Positions 37,826 through 46,084 of a stretch of 64,000 nucleotides of DNA are shown one piece after another. The notes beneath the pieces were generated by a model. That model did not search any database. It had not been told where the DNA came from and saw only the letters and a list, made by a program, of their open reading frames with translations. Source of the DNA: Gammaproteobacteria bacterium (GTDB lineage Bacteria; Pseudomonadota; Gammaproteobacteria; Burkholderiales; Nitrosomonadaceae); assembly GCA_015709615.1 (NCBI GenBank), contig CP054179.1, positions 1,798,001-1,862,000 on the forward strand, given 5' to 3'. Every line of letters starts with the position of its first letter. Positions within the stretch are counted from its first letter, which is position 1. The translations under genes were made by a program, and so were the position numbers.

Positions 37826-38068
37826 ATGCAACAACGTGTCCATGTTGTACTGAAAATCCCGGCGCACCGGCTAGAGCTTTATTACCAAGGGGTTGTCGAT
37901 TCGGTAGTGGCTGAAGCGACCGATGGCCGCGTCGTACATTTTCCAGTCAACGTGCTGCGCTCGGTGGTGCAAAGTCATGGCGTGTACGGTACGTTTGAGC
38001 TGGTGTTCGACGAAAACAGCAAGTTCGTGTCGATCCGCTGCGTCGATAAAGATTCGCAGCCCGGCTGA
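37826..38068 (+). CDS. DUF2835 family protein
   Basis: An 80-residue small cytoplasmic protein. The pattern VVLKIPAHRLELYYQGVVDSVVAEATDGRVVHFPVNVLRSVV (quoted in part for recognition) and the later GVYGTFELVFDENSKF match DUF2835, which has no known role. It follows the pseudouridine synthase gene closely and may share its transcript; ettA starts 89 bases later. Confidence 0.8.
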   Translation: MQQRVHVVLKIPAHRLELYYQGVVDSVVAEATDGRVVHFPVNVLRSVVQSHGVYGTFELVFDENSKFVSIRCVDKDSQPG

Positions 38069-38157
38069 TCGCAGCTTTCATTGCACGGTCGCGTGCGCTA
38101 CACTTCTTCTTTATTACGTTTTAACCCATTCTTTTTAAATCAACAAAGATCATACTC

Positions 38158-39822
38158 ATGGCTCAATATGTAATGTCGATGCTCCGCGTGAGCAAAATCG
38201 TTCCACCGAAACGTCAGATTATCAAAGACATATCACTCAGCTTTTTCCCCGGCGCAAAAATCGGCCTGCTCGGTTTGAATGGCTCCGGCAAGTCCACCGT
38301 GTTGCGTATCATGGCGGGCGCCGATAAGGATTTTGACGGCGAAGTGCAGCGTTTGCCGAACATCCGTGTCGGTTATCTGCCGCAGGAACCGCAGCTGAAC
38401 CCCGAGCACACCGTGCGCCAGGAAGTCGAGGAAGGCATGGGCGAAGTGATGCAGGCGCAGAAGAAGCTGGAGGACGTCTATGCGGCGTATGCCGAGGAAG
38501 GCGCCGATTTCGATGCGCTGGCGGAAGAGCAAGCGCGCCTGGAAGCGATCATCGCCACCGCGGGCAGCGATACCGAGCACCAGATGGAAATCGCCGCCGA
38601 CGCATTGCGCCTGCCATCATGGGATGCTGTGGTCAAAAACCTGTCCGGCGGGGAAAAACGCCGCGTCGCGTTGTGCAAATTGCTGCTGGAAAAACCGGAT
38701 ATGCTGTTGCTTGATGAGCCGACCAACCATCTGGACGCCGAATCGGTCGAATGGCTCGAGCAATTTCTGGTGCGTTTTCCCGGTACCGTGGTCGCGGTGA
38801 CGCACGACCGCTACTTCCTCGACAACGCTGCCGAATGGATTCTGGAGCTCGATCGCGGCCACGGCATCCCGTGGAAGGGCAATTACTCCAGCTGGCTGGA
38901 GCAGAAAGAAGCGCGCCTGGAGCAAGAGCAGAAGCAGGTCGACGCGCACATGAAGTCAATGAAACAAGAATTGGAATGGGTGCGGCAAAATCCCAAAGGC
39001 CGTCAGGCCAAATCCAAGGCGCGTCTGGCTCGTTTTGAAGAACTCAATTCGCAGGAATATCAGAAGCGTAACGAAACGCAGGAAATTTTCATTCCCGTCG
39101 GCGAACGCCTGGGCAATGAAGTCATCGAGTTTAACGGTGTATCCAAATCCTATGGTGACCGGCTGCTGATCGACAATCTCAGCTTCAAAATCCCGCCGGG
39201 TGCGATCGTCGGTATCATCGGCCCGAACGGCGCGGGTAAATCGACCTTGTTCAAGCTGATTACCGGCAAGGAACAACCCGATTCCGGCGAAGTGAAAATC
39301 GGCCATACCGTGCAGATTGCGCATGTCGATCAAGCCCGCGACTCACTGGAAAACGATAAAACCGTGTTCGACGCTATTTCCGGCGGCAACGACAACCTCG
39401 TGGTCGGCAAATACACCACCCCGGCGCGTGCTTACCTCGGCCGCTTCAACTTCAAAGGCAGCGATCAGCAAAAAATCATTGGTCAGCTCTCCGGCGGAGA
39501 GCGCGGCCGCCTGCACCTGGCGCAAACCCTGATTTCCGGCGGCAACGTGCTGCTGCTCGACGAACCGTCCAACGACCTCGACGTCGAAACGCTACGCGCA
39601 TTGGAGGATGCGCTGCTGGAATTCGCCGGTTGCGTGCTCGTCATCTCGCACGACCGCTGGTTCCTCGACCGTATCGCCACCCACATCCTCGCCGCCGAAG
39701 GCGATTCGCAATGGACCTTCTTCAACGGCAACTACCAGGAATACGAAGCCGACAAGAAAAAACGTCTCGGTGAGGAAGGTGCGAAACCGAAACGGATACG
39801 GTATAAGCCGATTAGCCGGTGA
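38158..39822 (+). CDS. ettA: Energy-dependent translational throttle protein EttA
   Basis: ABC-F ATPase that binds the ribosomal E site and gates translation according to ATP/ADP level (554 residues). Two ATP-binding cassettes: first Walker A GLNGSGKST, signature LSGGEKRRVALCKLLL and Walker B LLLDEPTNHLD; second GPNGAGKST, LSGGERGRLHLAQTL and LLLDEPSNDLD. The linker between them contains the EttA-type arm and PtIM helix region (about 245-310, VDAHMKSMKQELEWVRQN). It is transcribed alone after DUF2835. Confidence 0.95.
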   Translation: MAQYVMSMLRVSKIVPPKRQIIKDISLSFFPGAKIGLLGLNGSGKSTVLRIMAGADKDFDGEVQRLPNIRVGYLPQEPQLNPEHTVRQEVEEGMGEVMQAQKKLEDVYAAYAEEGADFDALAEEQARLEAIIATAGSDTEHQMEIAADALRLPSWDAVVKNLSGGEKRRVALCKLLLEKPDMLLLDEPTNHLDAESVEWLEQFLVRFPGTVVAVTHDRYFLDNAAEWILELDRGHGIPWKGNYSSWLEQKEARLEQEQKQVDAHMKSMKQELEWVRQNPKGRQAKSKARLARFEELNSQEYQKRNETQEIFIPVGERLGNEVIEFNGVSKSYGDRLLIDNLSFKIPPGAIVGIIGPNGAGKSTLFKLITGKEQPDSGEVKIGHTVQIAHVDQARDSLENDKTVFDAISGGNDNLVVGKYTTPARAYLGRFNFKGSDQQKIIGQLSGGERGRLHLAQTLISGGNVLLLDEPSNDLDVETLRALEDALLEFAGCVLVISHDRWFLDRIATHILAAEGDSQWTFFNGNYQEYEADKKKRLGEEGAKPKRIRYKPISR

Positions 39823-39851
39823 TTATAAAATTTTTACGGTGAAGAAAGAGG

Positions 39852-40116
39852 ATGCCAACGATCAGCCAGTTTTTTGGAATCGTGATCCAAATGTTCTGGC
39901 GTGAACATGCGCCACCACATTTTCATGCGCTGTACGCGGAATATGAAGCATTAATCGACATAAGAACATTGGAGATCATTAATTAAAGGTAGCCTCCCAA
40001 AAAGGGCACTGGCAATGGTGTTGGAATGGGCAGTACAGCATCGCACTGAATTGATGGAGGATTGGAAATTATGTCAACAGAAACAGCTACCCAAGAGCAT
40101 CTCTCCTCTGGAATAA
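39852..40116 (+). pseudogene. DUF4160 protein gene broken by a 4-bp tandem duplication
   Basis: Reads MPTISQFFGIVIQMFWREH, then APPHFHALYAEYEALIDIRT, exactly the DUF4160 pattern with its conserved PPHFHA. The frame hits TAA at 39984, at a tandem ATTA-ATTA (39978-39985). Dropping one ATTA restores the expected continuation, IIKGSLPKRALAMVLEWAV to TAA at 40116, giving 86 residues, the normal family length. The gene overlaps the start of the DUF2442 gene, its usual partner. DUF4160/DUF2442 pairs behave like toxin-antitoxin or NADAR-type accessory modules in gene context, but their function is unproven. The lesion could be a recent mutation or phase-type slippage. Confidence 0.8.
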
Positions 40117-40391
40117 CGGCTGCAGCGCCATGGCGTATACGTTCAGTGACTGTACTGCCTGATTATTGCCTTTCAGTGACTTGTAACGATGGTACGGCTG
40201 GTACCGTCGATATGTCGCAACTTATTTTCAGTGAGAAGGCGGGTATCTTTGCATCACTCAAAGATGAACAATTATTTAATCAGGTTCGTATAGAGTTAGG
40301 TGTGCTCACGTGGCCGAATGGTGCTGATCTTGATCCGGTATGGTTGCACGAGGAGATTGGGAAAGGTGGAACTTGGTGTGTTCCGATATAG
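40071..40391 (+). CDS. DUF2442 family protein
   Basis: A 106-residue protein starting at ATG 40071, with GGAGG (40056-40060) upstream. Family features are the start of the domain at RIRSVTVLPDYCLSVTCNDGTAGTVDMS, and WPNGADLDPVWLHEEI, where the NGaDLdPe motif is nearly canonical. It is coupled to the broken DUF4160 gene, whose corrected frame overlaps its first 46 bases. Function unknown. Confidence 0.82.
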   Translation: MSTETATQEHLSSGITAAAPWRIRSVTVLPDYCLSVTCNDGTAGTVDMSQLIFSEKAGIFASLKDEQLFNQVRIELGVLTWPNGADLDPVWLHEEIGKGGTWCVPI

Positions 40392-40404
40392 ATATGGATG
40401 AATA

Positions 40405-40617
40405 ATGATAAAAGAAAATTTTCCTATCGAAAGTTGGTTGCTTCAACTTCCATTGTATAAACCTGTAACAATAGACACGGGAATTGAAACCGCAATTCAA
40501 GCTATTCTCTTGTATAAGCAAACAATGGATAGTTTTTGTCCTGAATGCCAACAAAGCGCAACATTTCGTGCTGAAATTTCAGAGTCTTCTAAAAAATTAA
40601 GGGTCTTAGGAAGTTAA
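40405..40617 (+). pseudogene. Hypothetical gene (DUF4145-like), 5' fragment cut by an IS1595-family element
   Basis: The native part is 40405-40600; the last codons and the TAA at 40615 come from the IS end. The fragment encodes MIKENFPIESWLLQLPLYKP and a likely zinc knuckle half CPECQ near residue 46. Joined to 41347-42005 it gives a single frame of 284 residues (196 + 659 bases = 285 codons with stop). The codon usage is AT-rich compared with ettA or the RND genes, suggesting acquired DNA. Confidence 0.75.
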
Positions 40618-41338
40618 GCACTTACTAAAGTGTGCTAACTTTCTGAGATGAATGCTAAAAACAGATACTATTTTCGTTCTCGAATCAGAGAAGCAAAATT
40701 CAGGCAACTTATTCGATGTTTTTCGATGGATTTTACTGCTACTGACACAGCCCAATTGACCGGCATTTCTATCCGATCCGTCAATACCATTTATCTTAAA
40801 ATACGACAGCGAATTGCCCAGAATTGCGAACTTGAATCCCCTCTGCAAGGTTCTGTAGAAGTTGATGAGTCTTACTTTGGTGTCCAGCGAGTCAGGGGTA
40901 AAAGGGGGCGGGGCGCTTATGGCAAAACAATAGTCTTTGGTGTGCTTAAACGCCAAGGAAAAGTTTATACAGAGATTGTTCCAGATTGCTCTAAAGCGAC
41001 ATTGCAAGCCATTATCCGTGGGCATGTAGCGCCCGATACCGTAATCCATTCCGATGGATGGCGTGGTTATGACGGATTGGTCGATATCGGCTTTGATAAG
41101 CACTTCAGGGTTCACCATGGTGACAATGAGTTTGCCAGTGGCGAGCGGCATATTAATGGTATCGAGTCTTTCTGGAGTTTTGCTAAAAGACGTTTGGCCA
41201 AGTTCAATGGTGTGCCCGAACATACTTTCTACCTGCACTTGAAAGAAACCGAATTTCGTTTTAATCATCGCCGTGATAATCTCTATCATGAAATTCTTAA
41301 ATTGTTACGTTTAAACCCGCTTTAACTTCCTAAGACCC
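40601..41338 (+). mobile_element. IS1595-family insertion sequence, 738 bp, complete
   Basis: Perfect 17-bp terminal inverted repeats GGGTCTTAGGAAGTTAA at 40601-40617 and its complement at 41322-41338. They are flanked by an 8-bp direct repeat AAAATTAA (40593-40600 and 41339-41346), the duplication length usual for IS1595. It contains one intact transposase gene. Confidence 0.93.
40648..41325 (+). CDS. IS1595-family (IS1016-like) transposase
   Basis: A 225-residue transposase. The catalytic landmarks of the family are GSVEVDESYFG (Asp), VIHSDGWRGYDGL (Asp) and ERHINGIESFWSFAKRRLAK (Asn and Glu). The N-terminus has a helix-turn-helix (TDTAQLTGISIRSVNTIYLK). The frame is intact and extends into the right inverted repeat, as in related short IS1595 elements. 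Confidence 0.92.
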   Translation: MNAKNRYYFRSRIREAKFRQLIRCFSMDFTATDTAQLTGISIRSVNTIYLKIRQRIAQNCELESPLQGSVEVDESYFGVQRVRGKRGRGAYGKTIVFGVLKRQGKVYTEIVPDCSKATLQAIIRGHVAPDTVIHSDGWRGYDGLVDIGFDKHFRVHHGDNEFASGERHINGIESFWSFAKRRLAKFNGVPEHTFYLHLKETEFRFNHRRDNLYHEILKLLRLNPL

Positions 41339-41346
41339 AAAATTAA

Positions 41347-42005
41347 TTAATGACGAGATCCTTAAAAAATCAATTGTTGCTCCAGTAAAAAATACAGGAT
41401 CTTCATTTAAGAAGAGCAATCCATGGAAATTACCCACATTTTCTAAAACAATCGTGTGTACTCGTGCGCAGCATTTTGTGCATTTCCATTTTATTTCTGA
41501 AAATAACACGATTATCAAAATCGGCCAATATCCTTCACTAGCGGATTTGGCAATTGGTAATACTAAAAAATACAAAGAGGTGCTTGGTGTTGAGCGATTG
41601 AAAGAGCTAAATAAAGCAATGGGACTTGCTGCGCATGGGATTGGTATCGGTTCATACGTGTATTTACGAAGAATATTTGAATCTTTAATTGAAGAAGCGC
41701 GCCAACAAGCCAAAAATGATGTTAACTGGGATGAGGAAAATTATCAGAAAAAAAGAATGAAAGAGAAGATTCCTTTACTAGAAAATTTTCTTCCGCAGTT
41801 TATTTTGAGTCATCCAGAACTTTATAGCATCTTAAGCCTTGGGATTCATGAATTAACTGAAGAACAATGCTTAGCAAATTTTGAGGCTTTGAAACAAGCA
41901 ATTTTGGTTATTGCAGATGAGCGATTGCATGATATCGAGCGAAAAAAACGCTACAGTGAAGCTAGCCAAGCGGTTAAATCGGTGTCAACTAAGGTAGTAG
42001 ATTAA
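41347..42005 (+). pseudogene. Hypothetical gene (DUF4145-like), 3' fragment after the IS1595 insertion
   Basis: Continues the frame interrupted at 40600; a GTG at 41454 opens a stand-alone frame of 183 residues without a Shine-Dalgarno. The body is helical (RRIFESLIEEARQQAKNDVN). The end LSLGIHELTEEQCLANFEALKQAI resembles the closing helices of DUF4145-type and related defence-island proteins. That family call is tentative. In the joined protein the zinc-knuckle cysteines come from the 5' fragment. Confidence 0.6.
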
Positions 42006-42082
42006 ACCCTTTTGAATAAATTTTTGAAGCTTGCTTTACAATAAATCAGAATGAAACAGTTAATCAATTGAGCAGACACCCT

Positions 42083-43090
42083 ATGAAAGCTTACGCCAAT
42101 CACGCATCACCAGAGCAAAAAACAACCTTGCAAAGACGTGAATCTTGGGTCGGTGTTCAGGAGGCCGTGCCGTTTGAAGATAATCGTCCTGAGACTACAG
42201 TTCTGAGGATGTTGCGAGAATCCGCCAATGCCAGTCCTCAATCGCAAAACTTGGCGAGTTTGAAACAAGCTGCCAATCAATCCGTGCAACGGAAAATTCG
42301 TCCGTTGCAACGCACAACCAAATTGAATATGGCTGTTGAAGAGACCGATCAGGAACATCATCCTAACTATAAATTCGATATTGGTACGGGCGCGGCAAAA
42401 ACGTCAAAAACAATCGATCTCGATCCTTGGATTACCAGAAAAGGACTTGGATATGCGCAGAAAAACGTTGAAAAGTCGGAAAGAAAGCAATTAAGAAAAT
42501 TGATTAATGCTTGGGATGTCAACAAATCCATTGTCGATGATTTGGTCACAAATTATGTCGGTACGAAGAATGATGATTCGAGTATCGATTTCGACGAAAC
42601 TAAGCATAATTTTGTAGGCGTTGATTTGGCGATGCATTTGATGGCGATGCAGGAAAATGTCGCTCGCCGGGTCGGCGATATACCGGTCAATTGTAATAAC
42701 ATCGATTTGCAAATAAATGACCGGATCGAGGGCGTATCCACAGTTAGAAAAATTGTTGGATGGACGACACTGCTCAAAGAATCCAGAGAAGAACTAAAAA
42801 AAGCATTGCAGAGCGGCAAAAAATCTCCAAGCGCCATGGGTGAAGTGGATTTGGTGCAGAAGGCTGTGCGCCGCACGGCTGATCCGGTAATTTCCGATTT
42901 AATGGGTAAGGGAATACTGAGTGATGAAATGAAGCTCAATACCGATACCATCAGAATTGGAACAAAAGCTTATACCGCTTCAAACGCGGGCGGCGGGCTC
43001 TTCAATTTCGGTTACGGTCATTTACGCTTCATCATCTTTTTGGAATGGCGCATTTGCGCAGAAATGATGTTGAATCAAAGCGTCAAATAA
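42083..43090 (+). CDS. Protein with a contractile-injection-type leader; C-terminus probably decayed
   Basis: A 335-residue protein of unknown function, starting at ATG 42083 (a TTG lies at 42068). Residues ~30-75 contain FEDNRPETTVLRMLRESAN and a repeat of the ANxSPQ/ANQSVQ kind ending in VQRK. This leader type is, to my knowledge, common in DUF4157 and other proteins linked to extracellular contractile injection systems. No tail-tube or baseplate genes are in the window. The middle (about 95-300) is unrecognised. From about 43025 the frame loses coding character: sensible residues appear successively in other frames (TLHHLF, WNGAFAQ), and past the stop the same frame is open again. Confidence 0.5.
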   Translation: MKAYANHASPEQKTTLQRRESWVGVQEAVPFEDNRPETTVLRMLRESANASPQSQNLASLKQAANQSVQRKIRPLQRTTKLNMAVEETDQEHHPNYKFDIGTGAAKTSKTIDLDPWITRKGLGYAQKNVEKSERKQLRKLINAWDVNKSIVDDLVTNYVGTKNDDSSIDFDETKHNFVGVDLAMHLMAMQENVARRVGDIPVNCNNIDLQINDRIEGVSTVRKIVGWTTLLKESREELKKALQSGKKSPSAMGEVDLVQKAVRRTADPVISDLMGKGILSDEMKLNTDTIRIGTKAYTASNAGGGLFNFGYGHLRFIIFLEWRICAEMMLNQSVK

Positions 43091-43210
43091 TACTCGAAAA
43101 GCATCGGCGGCAAAATACCGGCTTTACTGCTCGCCAGCTCTGTGGATGAAGTCGCCACCGCTGCTTTCAGCATGACCAATAAGTTTGACATCGCCCCAAA
43201 ATCTATGTGA
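43091..43210 (+). pseudogene. In-frame remnant of the 3' end of the preceding gene
   Basis: Directly after the TAA at 43088, the same frame is open for 39 codons. It reads KSIGGKIPALLLASSVDEVA and then TAAFSMTNKFDIAP before TGA at 43208. This has protein-like composition and would make a natural C-terminal domain for the upstream gene if the nonsense codon and nearby frame slips (43025-43090) were repaired. Inference only. Confidence 0.45.
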
Positions 43211-43262
43211 TTCTGATCGCACCCGATACTTTGGAAAATGCAAATCGATTTCCCATTTACAC

Positions 43263-44660
43263 ATGAAACAATTTCACCGCTGGTTACGTAATGTTCTAAT
43301 TCTTCCCATTGCGCTGCTCACCGCTTGCGCAGTGGGGCCGGATTACGTGCGTCCGCCAATCGATGTTGCGGAGAAATTCCGCATGGCGCCGCTGGAGGGA
43401 GAGTCGGTCGCCAATCTGCGCTGGTGGGAGTTGTTGCAGGATGAGACGCTGCAACATCTGATCCGGCAGGCGTTACAGGAAAACAAGAATCTCCGGCAAG
43501 CGGTGGCTACCGTGGAGGAGTTTGAAGCGCGCTTGAATAGCGCGCGCATGGGGTTTATTCCCAATATGGGCGCCGATGCCAATGCACCGGCTTTCGGCAC
43601 CTTGGGCGGTTTCTTGCGTCCCGGATTTGCCACGCCGTTCAATTATTACGGCCAGACTTCGCTGAATTGGGAATTGGATATCTGGGGCCGGATCCGCCGT
43701 TCTAACGAAGCGGCGCGCGCCGATCTGCTGGCGCAGGAGGAAAACCGGCACGCCGTGATTCTGACGCTGGTCAGCGCGGTGGCGCAGTCTTATTTCGATC
43801 TGCTGCAACTGGACATGCAGCGTGAGATCGCGCAGCGCGCTTTGAATTCCTGGGAGGAATCGGTCGCCATCGCGCAGGCGCAGTTGCTGGGCGGCATCAT
43901 CCCCCGTCTCGATTTCGATCAATTCCAGGCTGAGAGCGCCAATGCCGCCGCCCGCGTTGCCGAGCTGGAGCGGCAAATGCGGCAAAAGGAAAACGAGCTC
44001 AGCGTGTTGCTGGGAAAAAATCCGGCGCCGGTTGCGCGCGGCCGCACCTTGATCGAGCAACTGATGCCGCCGGAAGTGCCCGCCGGATTGCCGTCGGAAT
44101 TGCTACAACGGCGTCCCGACATTGTTCGTTCCGAGCACATGCTGGCGGCGGCGACGGCAAAAATTGGCGTGGCTAAAGCGGCGCGCTTTCCCAAGATTTC
44201 GATTACCGGTTTTCTCGGTGTGGCCAGTCCGGCGCTCCACAATCTGCTAGTCTCCGGCAGCGAGTTCGGCGCGGGCGGGCTAGGTTTGGCCGTGCCCTTG
44301 TTAAACGCGCAAAGCCTGGGATTCGAGCAGCGCGCGGCGGAAGCGCAAGCGCGGCAAGCATTGGCGCAATATGAACAGACCATTCTGGTGGCCTTCAAGG
44401 AAGTCGAGGATGCGCTGGTGGCGGTGCGGACTGCCAACGATCAGCGCAAGGCGCAACAACAACAAGTGGATGCGCTGCGTTCCGCCTTGCAAGTGGCGGA
44501 TCTGCGCTATCATGGCGGCATCACCAGCTATGTCGACGTGTTGCTGGCCAAACGCAACTTGTTCGACGCGGAATTCGCGCTTATGGCGACCCACCGTCTG
44601 CATTTGGTATCGATCGTGCAGCTTTACAAAGCATTGGGCGGCGGATGGATGCAGTTGTAA
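43263..44660 (+). CDS. RND efflux outer-membrane lipoprotein (NodT/OprM family)
   Basis: A 465-residue outer-membrane factor, starting MKQFHRWLRN at 43263. The longer frame back to 43185 overlaps the upstream remnant and lacks signal-peptide character. The leader ends LLTACAVGPDY, a good lipobox with the VGPDYVRPP sequence typical of this family. Two TolC-like repeats follow, with LNWELDIWGRIRRSNEAARA and LLQRRPDIVRSEHMLAAATAKIGVAKAARFP as family signatures (in part). It forms a tripartite pump with the next two genes. Confidence 0.92.
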   Translation: MKQFHRWLRNVLILPIALLTACAVGPDYVRPPIDVAEKFRMAPLEGESVANLRWWELLQDETLQHLIRQALQENKNLRQAVATVEEFEARLNSARMGFIPNMGADANAPAFGTLGGFLRPGFATPFNYYGQTSLNWELDIWGRIRRSNEAARADLLAQEENRHAVILTLVSAVAQSYFDLLQLDMQREIAQRALNSWEESVAIAQAQLLGGIIPRLDFDQFQAESANAAARVAELERQMRQKENELSVLLGKNPAPVARGRTLIEQLMPPEVPAGLPSELLQRRPDIVRSEHMLAAATAKIGVAKAARFPKISITGFLGVASPALHNLLVSGSEFGAGGLGLAVPLLNAQSLGFEQRAAEAQARQALAQYEQTILVAFKEVEDALVAVRTANDQRKAQQQQVDALRSALQVADLRYHGGITSYVDVLLAKRNLFDAEFALMATHRLHLVSIVQLYKALGGGWMQL

Positions 44661-44836
44661 GCGCCGCTATGCGGGGAGGCGCTCTTGCACAGCGCGCCGG
44701 TGGCGTGAGGTCATAGCCGGAACTTACCGCACGCGCCGGTTGACTTATCACTTTAGAATTCCGGTAGCAATTGGCAGGATAATTTTTCCTGGCAGGTATT
44801 CCCTTTCAATAATCAGAATAACCCAGAGTCAAAGCT

Positions 44837-46084
44837 ATGCAGAGAATATTCCAATCGATCATTTCCCGCGCGGTCGGCGACAGTTCCGCAGCGGTTTATT
44901 GCTGGGTGGTTTTGGTGCTCGCGATGCTGACAGCCTGCTCGGGCCGGGCGCCGGAAAATCCAGCGCCACCGCCGCCGCAGGTCGAGTTCATCACCGTAGT
45001 GCCGCAAACGGTCGATGACCAGCCGGAGTTTATCGGGCAGACCGAGGCTTTTCGTCCGGTCGAGATTCGTCCGCAAGTCAGCGGCATTATCAAAAAAATT
45101 TATTTTACCGAAGGACGTAACGTCAAAAAGGGCGACAAGCTATATCTGATCGATCCGGTGCCCTTCAAGGCCATTTATCTCAGCAGCAAAGCGAAAGTTG
45201 CGCAATCCCAGGCGCGCCTGACCCAAGCCAAGCAGGATCTGGCGCGTGTCAAACCGCTGCTGGAAAAGCAAGCGGTCAGCAAGAAAGATGTCGATGACGC
45301 CGAAGCCGGAATGCTGGCAGCCCGCGCGGCGTTGGAAGCGGCGCAAAATGATCTGATCAAGGCCAAATTTGATCTCGATAACACGCTGATCACCGCGCCG
45401 GTCAATGGCCGCATCGGCCGCAGCCAGTTTTACGAAGGGCGGCTGGTTTCCGCGCAGGAATCTCTGCTGGCCACGATCGACCAGCTCGATCCGATGTATG
45501 TCAACGTCAATGTGCCGGAAAGCTATTTGCTGCGCCGCCGCCGCGAATTGGCCGCGAACAAGGTCGAGCGGCCCGATATTTTCCAATTGCGCGGTGTGAT
45601 GACGTTTTCCGACGGCAGCGTGTATCCGCACGAAGGCATACTGGATTTCGCCGATGTCACGATACGGCCGCAAAGCGGATCGCTGCAGGGGCGTTTCAAA
45701 TTTCCCAACCCGGAAGGCGGTATGGCGCCGGGGGATTCCTATTTTTATCCCGGCCAGTTTGTCCGGGTCCGCATAAAAGGTTATATCCGCAATAATGCCA
45801 TGCTGATTCCGCAGCGCGCGGTGCAGCAAGGCCCCAGCGGTTCATTCGTGTACGTGATCGACGCCGAGGAGACGGCGCAACTGCGTCCGGTGCAAGCCAG
45901 CGCCTGGCGGGGCAAGGATTGGTTGATCGAGAGCGGTTTGCAGCCGGGGGAACGCGTGGTGGTGGAAGGATTTTTCCGCATCTTGCCAGGGGTAAAAGTG
46001 CAGGCGGTTGAGCAACCGCAACAACTGCAGGAAAGCATCGCCGCTCAACCATCCGGTCAACCGGCTCAGCAGGTCGCACCATGA
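44837..46084 (+). CDS. RND efflux periplasmic adaptor (membrane fusion protein)
   Basis: A 415-residue lipoprotein (leader ending LTACSGR). The lipoyl/barrel-sandwich halves are split by an alpha-hairpin (about 110-180, ARVKPLLEKQAVSKKDVDDA). Adaptor signatures include EIRPQVSGIIKKIYFTEGRN and LDNTLITAPVNGRIGRS. It links the pump in the inner membrane to the outer-membrane channel. Its ATG-TGA end overlaps the pump gene by 4 bases; the gap to the outer-membrane gene is 176 bases without other features. Confidence 0.93.
   Translation: MQRIFQSIISRAVGDSSAAVYCWVVLVLAMLTACSGRAPENPAPPPPQVEFITVVPQTVDDQPEFIGQTEAFRPVEIRPQVSGIIKKIYFTEGRNVKKGDKLYLIDPVPFKAIYLSSKAKVAQSQARLTQAKQDLARVKPLLEKQAVSKKDVDDAEAGMLAARAALEAAQNDLIKAKFDLDNTLITAPVNGRIGRSQFYEGRLVSAQESLLATIDQLDPMYVNVNVPESYLLRRRRELAANKVERPDIFQLRGVMTFSDGSVYPHEGILDFADVTIRPQSGSLQGRFKFPNPEGGMAPGDSYFYPGQFVRVRIKGYIRNNAMLIPQRAVQQGPSGSFVYVIDAEETAQLRPVQASAWRGKDWLIESGLQPGERVVVEGFFRILPGVKVQAVEQPQQLQESIAAQPSGQPAQQVAP

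Noticed and set aside
40601..40647. Native C-terminus for the 70-codon frame ending at 40617
   Set aside because: Its last five codons and stop are the inverted repeat of the IS1595-family element, so the frame is a truncated product, not a gene end.
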